From Brachynemurus nebulosus (lineage: Eukaryota > Arthropoda > Insecta > Neuroptera > Myrmeleontidae): 64,000 nt of DNA. Numbering within the stretch: the stretch's first letter is position 1; each line of letters begins with the position of its first letter. Position numbers and translations under genes: made by a program. The notes under the pieces are model-generated. The model did no database searches, was not told the DNA's origin, and saw only the letters and a list, made by a program, of their open reading frames with translations. The stretch spans positions 1,676,501 through 1,740,500 of the forward strand of contig JAPWDM010000034.1 of assembly GCA_035578155.1 (NCBI GenBank). Direction: 5' to 3'. Of the stretch, positions 1 through 12,189 are shown piece after piece.

Positions 1-182
1 GTATTGATATGTTCACTAGTCGTTCAGCTAAACTGAAACTTTAAGCACTCGATTTCTTTGGTGATCGATTATGGGATCGTTGGTGTAGAGGTTAGCACGT
101 CTGGCTAGTTACCAGAAGATCCTGGGTTCGATTCCCAGCCGATCCGGATAATTTTTTCAATCACTTTGTGAATTTTAATTTT
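1..182 (+). repeat. tRNA-derived SINE, copy 1 (cut by window edge)
   Basis: A tRNA-like domain lies at about 73-147. It has a 6-bp acceptor stem (GGATCG with CGATCC), a 5-bp anticodon stem (TCTGG/CCAGA) around loop CTAGTTA, and a 5-bp T stem (CTGGG/CCCAG) around TTCGATT. It is followed by a tail (AATTTTTTCAATCACTTTG) shared with copies near 11.0 kb and 22.0 kb, so I call it a SINE and not a tRNA gene. The 5' part (4-45) resembles 21,832-21,872. Confidence 0.7.
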
Positions 183-1958
183 TGAAGTTATTACTAAATT
201 TCTAAATTTGTACAGGGGGTCTATCTAAAACCAAAAATCATGGCAAGTGGTCTACGGGACAAAAAAGTTTGGAAACCACTGCTCTATTTTATGCCTAGTA
301 CATCTATAGTTTGAAGATGGTATCATCGAGCAAAATCGAAAATTTACTTTAGAAGTCCCGGTGTAACTGGATTTAAAGATTACACATCATTTTCTTTTTT
401 TGATAGAGTGAAATTCTTGCTATACAGTTTTAAGATACCCAGTAATTAATGTGCGGAAAAATAATACTTGTGTAGTTAATACTGCAATGATAACGATAAT
501 AAATAAATAAATAAGCTACAGGTAGCTAGAGTTTGCCGGTAGTGTTTTTTACACATTACTTGTGCAGTCGTTTATTTCTTTTGATATTCAGGCATCTGTT
601 GTAATTTAACAAAAAAAAAGTAGAAAAAAAAACGAAACAGAATGTGGTATTCTATTCTTGTAAGGAATTTTTTCTTTCATTTCGTCATCATAAAATAAAA
701 GATAATGACGAAACTTAGAAAAAACACTGTGCAGATGTTACACTTTTCTTTGTCTCATGTTTTATGGTTTTTGTCAGAAATTTTTTTAAAGCAACTAATA
801 GGTATTAATCACTTATTATATTTTTATAAGATTAGAAAATAGTAAAAACTATATGAATGTAAAACAAGATTATAATAGAGTTTCAGTAAACTGAAATTTG
901 AAAGGTAGTGGACCCTCTGCATTTCTGCAATGCTCATTATCGACAACAATATTATGATATTTTTAACGCTTCAGAAATATTCTCTTCGCTTTTTTTTCCT
1001 TTTATTTTGCATCGTTATTGAGTTATTTCAAAATTTATATTTTGAAATTTCGATGGACACGATATTGTTTACAACATGTCCTCATTTGCAATAGCTATCT
1101 CCAGCCTGCCATGGTCGGCAAAAAAATGCAGTTTTAATCTGACTTGGCTAGAGAAAATTATGGTAATGGATCGTAAATTTCCAATTAAACTTTGGGGTAC
1201 CGTTGCGATTTATCACAGTTTTAGTTTTTTGTACCCAAAAAAGACGGAATTTTGTCGTAAGAAATTGATTAATTTTTGATAAAACTGTTACATTTCAAAA
1301 CAAAGCAAAACTTTTCTAAACCCGTCGTTCACGTAATTGCAATTAAGTATGCAAAACAATTAATACAGTAGTTTTCCAGTGTTTTTATGATAAACATTAA
1401 GTATTTAAAATAAAATATTTAATGATGATATAAGTTCTATTTGAATAAATTTTAATTTTTCCCGAGAAAAAAAAGTAGTGAAATTTTACCATTTCTTCCG
1501 CAAGACACCTTAAGAAACATAACCTTTCATTAAAAATTATGAAGTATAGGTACATATTTTTTTGCAAACAAAAAATCAAATGAATACTTTTTCCCATCAG
1601 AAAATATCAACGTATCTGTTGCTGTAATGATATTTTTGAGTAATTAAAAAACCGCCAGAGATAATATCAGCCCTAGATTTGTATAACCTATATAGGTATT
1701 TGCTCCAAGTAATTTAGGTTGCCTATCTGTTGGACGAGTTAAGTCATCATCATCAAGTTAAATCATTTAAGAAGTTACGACACGAATGAAGCTTCTGTTT
1801 TGGGTAAAGCTAATGTGCTTAGCGATTTGGAAATTTAATTATTACTGGTAATTTTAGATTCTTCTATACATATAATAAAACTGTAACGAGACCATTTCGG
1901 TACATGGAATATTTTTTTAAAATTGTACTGGTACTGTAAATAGTTATCGATGTCGATA
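183..1958. other. AT-rich DNA without recognised gene
   Basis: I see only short chance ORFs with no family motif, A/T homopolymers and no clear terminal-repeat element. Confidence 0.5.
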
Positions 1959-1959
1959 G

Positions 1960-2085
1960 CAAAACAGCGATTTTTAAAAATTTTGTCTGTCTGTCTGTTC
2001 ACGCATCACGCAAAAACTACTGGACGGATTTTCATGAAATTTTGTGTGATGATAATTTATTACCTGGGTCAACATCTAAAATTTT
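1960..2085. repeat. Interspersed repeat with ACGGATTTTCATGAAATTTT phrase
   Basis: It starts with TGTCTGTCTGTTCACGCATC, then AAAAACTACTGGACGGATTTT and the motif in the call. A second version of the same block is at 2360-2450. From general experience this wording recurs in many insect repeats; the function is unknown. Confidence 0.5.
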
Positions 2086-2087
2086 TT

Positions 2088-2295
2088 TTTTAAAAATTTT
2101 TTAAAATTGAAATTAAAAATATAACTGCATCTCGCATTCAAGAGAGGATGTGTTCGATGGATTGTCGGACTGAGTGGCACTCGAACAAGCGGTTCGGTAG
2201 CCTAATTGGTAGAGAGACTTGGCTAGCAACCAAGAGATCCGGGTTCGAGTCCCATCCGATCCAGTTTTTCAAATACTATGTGAATTTTAATTAAC
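2088..2295 (+). repeat. tRNA-derived SINE, copy 2
   Basis: The tRNA-like domain (about 2190-2263) has anticodon stem CTTGG/CCAAG around loop CTAGCAA and T arm CGGGTTCGAGTCCCATC. The tail TACTATGTGAATTTTAATT matches the SINE tail of copy 1. Upstream, TAACTGCATCTCGCATT and GGATTGTCGGACTGAGTGGC match copy 4 (10.86-10.93 kb), so about 100 bp 5' of the tRNA-like domain belong to the element. Confidence 0.65.
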
Positions 2296-2525
2296 ATCTA
2301 AGGGTACTTTTTACTCCGGGAAAATGTCTCATTCCCACGGGAAAATAGAAAAACCATTTGGAGCATGTGCACACATTACGTAAAAACTACTCAACGGATT
2401 TTAATGAAATTGGGTCTGGTGTTAACTTATTACCTGCGTTAACATATAATATACTTTTTATTACCGTAAAATGTCTCCTTCCCTTGGGAGAATATAAAAA
2501 CCATTTTGCATGCATTATGCAAAAA
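2296..2525. repeat. Second block of the 1960-2085 repeat
   Basis: It contains CACATTACGTAAAAACTACT, then AACGGATTTTAATGAAATTG and a TTACCTGCGTTAACAT segment comparable to 2058-2080. AAAATGTCTC-CTTCCC-type segments occur at about 2322 and 2466, so the block is internally duplicated. Confidence 0.45.
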
Positions 2526-3188
2526 TTTTTATTGTTCTATACAAGTTCTGTACAATTATTACACTTCTCATTGATTTTATGACGTCGCGGGTACAGTTAA
2601 TAGTGAATATAAAAATATATTTTCGTGATTTAAGAAAAAGCGGCATATACCATCTTTATATCCAAACTATTTACTATCATGTAGCAAAAATATTTTTACA
2701 AAAACATTTTTATTATAATTGCACTATAAACATTTTAATTTTGTTTGAAATCTGACATAATACATAGTTATATCATAACTTTTTTGATAATAGTAATAAA
2801 AAAAAATTCTTCACTGATTAACACAAGTACTTTTAAATACATAGATACCTGCATATGTAACAATTAAAAATTAATTTCCGTTTCAAAAACGAGCAATTTC
2901 CATTTTACTTGAGGTATGTGGTGTTCATAATTATTATAAAATCATATTTTAATACTTTGAAGAATTGACCATATGTTTTTGCAGCAAAAAAATTCCGATT
3001 TTTTTCGTTAGTTCTATTTAAATTTTTAACATTGAAAGTATATTTCCTCTTTTTCGAGATACATACACATGTGATGACTTGCGGAGGGACATTGAAGGTA
3101 AACAACCAATAATGCATTAGTAAAAAAAAAAAAAAAATTTAAAGAATTTTTATAAAAAAGAATTCAAAGATAACAAATAATGTGTGTA
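2526..3188. other. AT-rich DNA without recognised gene
   Basis: Nothing supportable seen. There is a run of A at 3122-3137. Confidence 0.45.
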
Positions 3189-3390
3189 CAGAATGTTCCT
3201 GTTGGTTGCTCATGTACACCTTAGTATGTAGGTTGGTTTTCTGCCTAATACAATAAGCAAGATTGGTCAATTGGGTTTATCGTCTTAGTTAGAATATACT
3301 TACTATAAAGGTGGTGTTGAAGGCAATTGATAATGACAGACTGCCTTTGTTTTTGCTTACAGTGTTGAACGATTTAATTGAAACACCCTG
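3189..3390. mobile_element. Possible small TA-flanked MITE
   Basis: The left end TA|CAGAATGTTCC and the right end (reverse complement TA|CAGGGTGTTTCAATTAAAT) are similar and both abut TA. The terminal repeats are weak, so this is tentative. Confidence 0.3.
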
Positions 3391-5245
3391 TAGTTGTAAC
3401 TACATTTCTTAAAATAGAAATACTTTAACGAATAATTTCGCTACAACAATTATTAAGTTATTAGTTAAATGCGTTAACACTTTTGTTTTAGGTAAAAAAA
3501 TAAAAAAGGAAATAAAAAAATTAAGTGTTATTATTATTATTTAATTTGTTTAGTCAGTTTTATATCGGGCCTATGCGGTCAATTTTTTGTTTACCTCTGT
3601 GAAGAAAATAAAATGCATGTAGCTTTTAATCCTTATTCACTCTTGAGCACAATTCAGTATGGACCGTCACCGTGCGTAGTCTTTTGACATTGAGGGAAAG
3701 CAGCATATCTGGTAGCAAGCGGGGTACCTGATGACGTAATTTACAAATGATTTTAAGAAGCAATTTTTCCATATTTTTATTTTTATTTATTTATTTATTT
3801 TTAATAAAAACTCACAAACTCTTATATAAAAGTACTTAAAACGTAGTTGCTCTGAGATAGTCAGGTACAAAAGTGTATCTCAGAGAAAAAATTTTATCAA
3901 AAATTAAATAATGTATTAATATTCTTCAGTTATTATATTTGTATACCACTTGTTTTTTTTAATTTCCGCGCGCTTATGTTGTAGCAATATTAAAGCATTG
4001 TTGAAAAAACGTTGTAAAAACGTTGTAAAATGAAGTTTATAAACTATATTTCAAAAATGGCGTGGTCAATAATTTTTATTCCTTACTAAACATGGTTTGT
4101 AACTATTTGTATTTTATAACATATTAAATTTTTATCAAATTTCTTGGACACGTTTTCATTTTATTCCAAAAAATAGAGTTTTCCCATAAGAGCCCGTGTT
4201 AAAATTACAAAACTTTGAAATCGTTTTTCTCAAAATTGGAGTGGTCAATTTTTTTTCGGTAAAGGCTCGTATTATTGGTATTGAATTAAATAAATATCTA
4301 GGGAAGTTTCGTTAAAATCCTTTGAAAAAATCTTGTCATCGACCAACTACCTTAACGGTTTAAAGACAATTTGACAACAGGTTATTCAGGCAATAGTGAC
4401 AACTAGTGGTACCTCGTTTCCATTATGTGTATCACATATCTATTTGTTAACTGGATGACATCGTTATTACTCTTTATGTATTGTTTTTACCTATATCACC
4501 CAGTCAGAAACACCATCATCTGTTAAATCTTATCAATACTATACCCAATATTATCTATCTATAAGTAAAGTTTAATCTTTCTGCTGTAACCGCATTATTA
4601 CAATATTTTTAAAGTGAAACCATCAGCACTTTATATTATAAATGGTGATATAATACTTAGGTATAGGTACTAGCAAAGTACTAGGTATTCATATTCTCGG
4701 ATTTAGAATGTACAATATATATTATGTATTTATGTATATTACACCATATAAATAGTAGTATGTAAGATTTAAGAACACGTCAAGTACATACCTATTTCAT
4801 CTTTTTTAGTCGATGATCATCTCTCACTTGTTTTGGCTTAAGAATGTTGTAAAAATCTAAATCTTGACCACCACATGGACATTAAAATGACTTAACATGT
4901 ACAAGCTATGGCTATCTATGTACACCGGACTATTCTATTACAATTTAAAATAGCAAAACAACTTGAGATCATTGTACACGATAGCACAGTTATTTAATAT
5001 ATTGATTGAAAATACTGCATAAATATTATTGAAGCTGTCGTTGTGGTTCACTACGTCAAAATTCAAAAGATTCTAACAATTTGTTTGTTTAAAACGTTAC
5101 ATAATAAAATTATAGGTTCCATTTATTTGTTTTAAAAAGCTACCTTAAAATATTATCGTTTTTACCGAATTTACGTATTTGTTGGCTTATAAAATATACA
5201 TTGAAAATAAGAATTTATTATTTCAATAATCAACATTAAACTGAA
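3391..5245. other. AT-rich DNA without recognised gene
   Basis: It includes simple (TTTA)n sequence at 3777-3805 and a small direct duplication AAACGTTGTA at about 4007-4028. Two similar GGYGTGGTCAATAATTT-like phrases (4060, 4240) suggest an old repeat. Confidence 0.4.
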
Positions 5246-5254
5246 AATTCAGAT

Positions 5255-5960
5255 TCCAACCCTTTAAAAGGGGAGGATCCTCCAGACAACAGGTTTTTTA
5301 ATAATTTTTTTTTAAGAAACTGGATACATTTATTGTATCAAATGAAGTTACATAGTATAGTGCATGTCATGGTGTATTCACTTATAAATTTTTATGCAAA
5401 AAAATAAAAAATGGCGGCGCTACAGCTGTTCCAAGTTGACTCTTTTAATTTGCGCCGTGGAATGCCCAGCCTCTTGTAATCAGCTGAATTCAATCGGACA
5501 AAAAAATTTTATTAAAATAAGTCATTACGCTTTGCATATACCTACCTATTTCTGATGAGAAATTTTTTTTTCACAATTTAAAATCAAAAAGAAAAAATGT
5601 CACGTTTTTTATAAACAAATTATTATAAACAATATTTATAGTAATAATTTATGCAAAATTTTCGGTATATTCAAAGGCCAATGTCTTAAAGAATGTCTGT
5701 ACAAAATTTCAAGTTAATACCTTAATAACTTTTTAAGTTATGTCCCACGGCGCGGAAGAAAACCTGCTTGGAGAAAAACGCTATTAAAAAGTTTTCGTTT
5801 TTGAAAATTAGAGAGTTAAAGGCAGTTTATCGTTATCTAAGACAATCTTTCTGTTGGGATTAAAACATTAGAAATATATTCCTTAAGGTTCAACTGAACT
5901 TTTAAAGCAAAACAAAAAATGAAAAATTTGAAAGTTCTAGAGGACTCTCCTCCCTTAATG
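5255..5960. repeat. Possible decayed foldback/TIR element
   Basis: AAAAGGGGAGGATCCTCCAG at 5266-5285 is imperfectly matched by the reverse complement of 5936-5958 (AAGGGAGGAGAGTCCTCTAG). The interior contains ACAAAATTTCAAGTTAATAC, a phrase type seen in other repeats here. The boundaries are approximate. Confidence 0.35.
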
Positions 5961-6942
5961 ACTGAATTGCTTTTGTATATCAAGATATCATACTTCTAGA
6001 AATTAGAATCCCATTTATTTAGATTATTATAATTATCAGTAGGGTATTTCGTACGCTTAAAAAAATTATTATTGTGGATTGTCAAAACACTTTCTACTAC
6101 TTGCATATCGATTAAATGAATTCTTTGTTTCGATTCAAGGATATTATAGCAACGATCTATCACTTTCGTTTTATTGATATTCATTTGAAATTGTAAGTAG
6201 TCTCGATGAATAATTAACCCAACTTTGACACATTATGAATAAAGCCAGTACCCCTTAAGCATGCGTAGGCGTAACCATACGCTAGGCCATAATGGGTTAA
6301 GAGTGGCATCTCCCTTATCAGTAGTAATTCTGTATTGAATTTTTTTTAATTAACAATCGACTCAGCAAAAATATATTCAGAAATAATAGCGAGCAAAGCT
6401 TAGGATAATTTTATCTTTCTGATGCTTCCACCATTATGTATGTGTTTTCGAGTTTGTTTATCTAAGCAGCATATTCTTGATAAAGGTCAAATTAACTAAA
6501 GTTGGCTTGACATCATTAACAAATGAAGTAAAATTAGACGAATATTTTTAAGTTTCTATTGTTATTTTAATATAAAAATAACAAAAAAGGAAAGAGACAG
6601 GTAATTTGGTTCGTCCAATTTTGCTTCATTTTTTGCATTTGTTCAATGACGTCAGACCAAGTTTAGTTAGTTTCTCCTATATATCGCTCCTCTAGAATGT
6701 AAGTGTTCTATCTCCACAAATTGTAACTTGTGGAAAAATAGAGTTAAAGTTTGCAATGTAATTTTTTTTTTAATGATCGCTTAATCATTCAATAAGATTG
6801 TAACATCTTTATCACTCGTAAAGAAAGCTTATGCAGATTTTGTTAATAGAAATTCTCAAATTTTAATAGTTTACTCAGAAAAAATTTTAAAATTTGTAGA
6901 TACACCAGAAGTTTTCTAATTTAGTAACATATCGATTTAAGA
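5961..6942. other. AT-rich DNA without recognised gene
   Basis: Only short chance ORFs. Nothing assignable. Confidence 0.4.
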
Positions 6943-6990
6943 GGGTATTCTAGTCTAGAGGCCCGATATTGAGGTGATTTTACGAACATA

Positions 6991-7033
<43 letters not shown>

Positions 7034-7662
7034 AGGAAACATTTCTAGTATTCATTTTTTAATAGTAAGTATAAAAATTAAAAAAAAAAAGAAAACACGA
7101 AATTGAAATCGGTACAGACCTGCAAAATGGGGACTCAAAAAAAGGTGTCTCCTGGTTAACGTGATTCCATCCCTCCTGGTGATCTGAAACATAAAATTTT
7201 AGTTAATTCTTAATGAACAAGGATGTAGAATTAGTTGGACGTTGCCAATTTTAAAAAATAAATTTTTTCACAAAGTGGTGTCCATTTAAAAAGCAAAATC
7301 ATTTTTCCCCTCTTTTTTTCAACTTTGAAAATTTTTTAAAAATAGTAAAAAAAAAATATTCCAAAAACCCCTATATCGGACTAATTTTGATAGTATTAGG
7401 AACGTCTGTACCAAATTTCAAGTAAATCGGTGCATTACAACTTGAGATATCATGTCAACCGTATTGAAAAAAGTATTTTCCAGTAATTTATATTAAAAAT
7501 TTGAATTGAACACTGAAAAGATACACAATACACAGGGAAAAAATCACCATAACTCCGAAAATAATTCGAATTTCCGTAAATCCTTTTAGAGGCTTATTCT
7601 TATAGATCTAAACTATGAAAGAAAAAAAATCAAAATTTTCGAATTTCTACACTAGAATACCC
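6943..7662. mobile_element. TIR element with poly-A tract
   Basis: The ends GGGTATTCTAGTCTAGA (6943) and its inverse ending at 7662 (reverse complement GGGTATTCTAGTGTAGAAA) form a terminal inverted repeat of about 17 bp. A long A run lies at 6990-7031. The interior has GTACCAAATTTCAAGTAAAT, the same phrase type as other elements here. No coding capacity is visible. Confidence 0.5.
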
Positions 7663-8390
7663 AGGTCCAGTATATAGAACAGTTACATTTTAAGCGGTAT
7701 TGGTGGGCATATAGAACAATTATTTTTTTTTAGCAAAAACGCACATAACAAATAATACTATAATTCTTAATTTAACACAAAAGTCAAATTAAGCATAGGT
7801 AATAACTGTAATAATCGTAATAACGTTAATAATTGATTGTTTATGCCTACGAATTTGCAACATAACCCCATTTTTCTGAAATATTTTAGAACGCATTTGT
7901 TTTATGTTTATCAATCGCATACTAACAGAAAAAGGTATCTCAAGACAACATATTATGTTTCATGTGATTATACATATAATACACTTGCATCCCAACAATT
8001 AATGAAATCATGAGGACATAAACCAAATTACCAAACTCTACAAGTCAAACTATTGCACATTTTGGTGATATCAATGCGGATATAGAAAGAAATGAATTCT
8101 AAAAGTAAGGAAATTCACTTCAACTCATTTTCTCCAAAAAGTGGTGATAGAACACTTACATTCAAGAGGAGCGATATTTCAGTTTCTATTCTCCTGTTTC
8201 TTATAATTGCTCTTTTTTAAAAAAAAAAGACGAAAATATATACTACAACACACACATATCATGTAGACTATGGTACTATATAAGCAGTGGCTGGTTAAAT
8301 AACTTTCCGTGGTCAGTAGATCAGGTTTACTGAGGCCAAGGCTACTTAGCAAAAACGAAGGAAAAAAGTTTTAGGAAAAATATAAACTAA
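7663..8390. other. AT-rich DNA without recognised gene
   Basis: Nothing supportable. A TATATAAG (8277) followed 36 bases later by TCAGT is noted but not called as a promoter. Confidence 0.4.
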
Positions 8391-8856
8391 AGACGGTTCT
8401 ACACGATGTTACGAACACCTTCCAACATTGGACGTTCGATGGCCCATAGCATCGTGTGGCCGTTGTTCGAACCTACGAGTGTCCAATGTCGAGTGTCAAA
8501 CATTCGCATTCGGCCATGTCCCGCTCGATGTCGGTGTTCTTGCACCGAGTCAAAGGGATGCTTCGAACGTTTGAAGGTCAATGTTGGTTGCGTTGGTTGG
8601 TTCAACTCAGCAGCTGCACGACTCGTTCATGTGAAGAGAGACAACATCAGTGTATAACATTAGAGATAACATCAGACAGATAACAGCCTCGTACACTGAA
8701 TAAACGTTTCTACCAACACATCATCATTCGTATTGGATCAAACATTCGATTCACCGTGTAGCAGATACATTCGTCGCATCAACTATCGAACTTAATTGCC
8801 TCAAACGTTCGATCGAACGTTGGAAGGAACGTTCGTAGCATCGTGTAGAACCCGCT
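8391..8856. mobile_element. PIF/Harbinger-type MITE, copy 1
   Basis: This is a 466-bp element. The left end AGACGGTTCTACACGATG and the right end (reverse complement AGCGGGTTCTACACGATG) form TIRs that continue, with an indel, through ACGAAC and CTTCCAACGTT. TAA lies on both sides (8388-8390, 8857-8859), and a 3-bp TWA duplication is the PIF/Harbinger hallmark. It is more GC-rich than its surroundings. ORFs inside are not conserved in frame with copy 2. A further inverted copy of the tip lies at about 8446-8463. Confidence 0.82.
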
Positions 8857-10700
8857 TAATAAAAACAAAAGTTGACAGTTGATGCCAGTACTGCATTATT
8901 AGTTGAGGACTTATGGTAAATTAAATGTAGTTCTGGCCTGGCATCACCTTCACACACTATCAGTTTATATTTAATTTTTTTATTTATTGTGTACCTATTG
9001 TAATTATTTTTCATACTTTTCAGTAGTTTTCTTATTTTAAAGTCGGTTTTATTTTTTTTTAAACAGCTGTCACGTTTCTATTTTAAATAATTCATTAAAT
9101 TAGCAATTAAAATTCTTTAGAAAATGAACAAATGTTTCCCTCATACAGAATAGTAGTAATAGACCTATTTTATCAAAAACTTGTGCCTAGCAAAATTGAA
9201 ATTTCTTATTGGATATGATTATTCACGTCCGTTTCCTGCTGGTATTAGTTGAGCGGTACATTTCAAAGTATTTTGCGAACAATTATAAATTAATATTTAT
9301 TGCTTTGAATAAAACTTACTTTACTGATGTACATAGGTACACGAAAGCCTAAATAATGATGGGTCATTCTCATCATAGTAGTTATGAAGTATATGGATAT
9401 TTTGATGATACTTAATAATAACAGTTGCACCATAATTTCATTCCAACACAATAGTTGGTACATATACAGCGAACTTGAATCGCAGACCATTTATCCAAAA
9501 ACAGTTTTTATTTTTATTTTTGTATTCGTTCGATTCTGGTGTAATGAACGCTTGCTTGGTTAATGTTCTTGCACACACAGATACAGTGTACACAAGTACA
9601 GATGGTGGAGAAGCCAGCAAAGCAAGTACACTCTCTTATAATTTGACCATGAACTTTTTAATGACTTTTTTTTAATAAAATTGTTTACGTACTAAATATG
9701 TAGTTATAGTACGAGCAAAATACACTTGTGCTTCTTACGTCTAGGTAAGATATTAGCGTGCTATGCATTGCATAGTAATGTAATGTCGACCAAAATATAT
9801 TTACTGGTTTTGCTATATTGTCTCGTTGTTAAACGTCTTCAGATAATATATTTTTCAGAATTATTCTCTTTTTAGGGCTTCGAAGCATTACTTCGGAGCC
9901 CTATTGATTTTGTTTGTATGTGTGCAGTGTGCGAGAAATTGTTTGATAACGATATAGCGAAGTCCTACTCTATTATGAAAAGTATGATTTAATTAGTAGT
10001 AAATTCTAGAAATGTTTTTGCTTATTCTCTCACTTGATACAATTTGTTCACTTCTTGTTTGTAAACTCTCCTTAAATAATTTTATCACAGTATTACTTCG
10101 ATAATGATAACATTATTCTAGAACTGACGAAATGAAGTAACTAATTATAAGTCTAAACTAACCTCCCTAATTTTAGTAGATCTGAAGATACTATAAACAT
10201 ACGTATTTACATACGTACAAAATTTTCAAACAAAATGTCTAGGTCCAAAAAGTTTCTATCAAAATTTTTGTTTTTGTGTTTTTTAGGTTTCAGTTTTCAG
10301 ATTATCGTACTTTCTCTTCCTATAGTTGTAACTTCGATATGTAGGTTACATGAATGGGAGAGTAACAATCTCAGGACAAAAATAAGTGACTATTTTTAAA
10401 TGAATTTTTTTATCTTTTATTTTAGTTGCCATGTATGTTGCATTGAAAACATCATTAAAAATTTACAAAAAAAAGGAAATAAACTTCCCAAGTTACATCA
10501 AGTTTTCAAAAATTTGTGAGGCGTTGTCTAATTTCTCACCGATTTGCGGTTCAAAAGTTAAATACAAATACTGTATTTTTGTAAGGAAAAGTTTCTGTCG
10601 AGCTTCTCTAGTGAGTACGTAATTTGAGTATCTCAGATTATTTTTCAATTTCAAAAATTACCTATATATTATATTACATATCAAATATTACATATTTTAA
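8857..10700. other. AT-rich DNA; one hairpin at 9874-9902
   Basis: No gene recognised. A hairpin with 12-bp arms (AGGGCTTCGAAG / CTTCGGAGCCCT, one G-T type mismatch) and a 5-base loop lies at 9874-9902. Its role is unknown. Confidence 0.45.
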
Positions 10701-10705
10701 ATGTT

Positions 10706-10765
10706 ACCGGCCGATCCGGTTCGATTCCCGGCCGATCCGGATTTGTGATTTTTAATTTACATTTG
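10706..10765 (+). repeat. SINE 3' fragment, copy 3
   Basis: It contains GGTTCGATTCCCGGCCGATC, i.e. the T arm and 3' acceptor strand of the SINE tRNA-like domain, followed by a GTGATTTTTAATTT tail. Confidence 0.55.
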
Positions 10766-10834
10766 AATTTCGATAACTCTAAACAAAGAAATTAAATACA
10801 AACAAAAGTTTGTCATACGTAGTAATTTTTCACA

Positions 10835-11058
10835 AGCACTCGATAATCTTTAAAATTGAAAAATTGTAACTGTTTCTCGCATTAGAGAGAGTACCAATAC
10901 ATATAAGTGGTTCACTGATTGTCTGGCTCGGGTGCCTGCGAATACAGGATCGTTGGTGCAATAGCGAAGACATCTGGCTAGTTACCGGGAAATCCTGGAT
11001 TGGATTCCCGGCCGATCCGGATAATTTTTTCAATCACTTTGTGATTTTTAATTTATAT
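10835..11058 (+). repeat. tRNA-derived SINE, copy 4
   Basis: The tRNA-like domain at 10,947-11,020 (GGATCGTTGGTGCAATAGCG ... CCCGGCCGATCC) is followed by the tail ATAATTTTTTCAATCACTTT shared with copy 1. The upstream part (TTTAAAATTGAAAAATTGTA, TCTCGCATT, GATTGTCTGGCTC) matches copy 2. A longer 5' stretch (10,811-10,840) is the reverse complement of 21,766-21,796. Confidence 0.7.
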
Positions 11059-12185
11059 CTCAGATTAATTTAGAGCCTATTATAGCTAAGTAAAATTGTT
11101 AAATAAGAAAAGTTCAAAATTGGAATTAGAAAAAAAAAAATTGAATTTGAATCAAAACTGAGATTCTTATCAGTGTCCAAAAAGATAAAGTTTTAATTGC
11201 AAAATTAATAATTAATTTAAATTGTATTAGCAAAAATTATGGTCAAATACTCTTTCAACAATATGAGAACTCACCCACGCAAAACAACACATGCAAAATT
11301 AATAGCAATGGCCTCAAATTAGATGAAAAAACAAAAGAGATAACTTATGAAGTAGGAAAGTGTTTTGAAGGTTGATGTGATTATTATATTGAAACTAGTT
11401 TTAATATATTTATTCTACCAATATTGGTTTGGCTATGTCTGTCTACTGCTTGCCTTCTTATATACCCAGTTTATAAAAATGAATATGTTATTAGATCAGA
11501 TTCATAAAACTATGTGTATGCGTACGTAATATGTATAGTTTATACGAGATGTCGTAATATTATAAAATATGTCGAATCTATTAGTTATTCCACTCGTAAT
11601 AAATTTTAAATAATTTTAGAAAAAAGATTTGTTTATCTGCAAACCAGTTAAATAAGATCTGGAAGTATCACGCATAGTTTCTTGGAAATTTTTTTGTTAA
11701 ACACAATTAACACGGCAGGTTTTTTAAGATCGGTGACACCTTTAGTATACAGGGAGTACAACAAACCTTTTGTCAACGTGACTAAATCGATTTTTCTTGA
11801 ATATATAGCTGTATTTATTAAAGTATATAGATGTTAGTGGCTGACTTTAGACTTTAAGGTTCAACCAAGCACTTTCAAAAATGAACAAGTTCAAAACTAT
11901 ACTATAAGGATTATAAAGGTAGATAAGTAGTAATTTAGCGAAAGTACTGAAGAGAATTAAACTTACAGCCATTTTCGAATACACGCCAAAACGTGCCAGA
12001 GACATAACATACCACCTGATAAAATGTAGCACGGAACAGACCTACTGCAATCTGCGAAAGGTTTGCTAATTACTTCAACATATTTTGACAGTAAGTGAAT
12101 ATATAATATGTATTGTCTATTTGTTAGATTTAACTATGAAAAGTATTCCTGTAATTGATTGTAGTTGAAGCTGTTCCAGAGTAGA
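11059..12185. other. AT-rich DNA without recognised gene
   Basis: Nothing supportable seen on either strand. Confidence 0.4.
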
Positions 12186-12189
12186 AAAC

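Noticed and set aside
73..147. Functional tRNA gene (Thr-type anticodon) and the 2190-2263 Ala-type
   Set aside because: There are several diverged copies with a shared non-tRNA tail and 5' extension, and acceptor-stem mismatches. Better explained as a SINE.
8270..8345. Core promoter (TATATAAG with TCAGT 36 bases downstream)
   Set aside because: The spacing is slightly long, there is no downstream gene, and both words are common by chance in this composition.
8399..8683. Overlapping ORFs on both strands (also 17,501-18,212)
   Set aside because: They lie inside the two MITE copies, are open only because of higher GC, and the frames are not conserved between copies.
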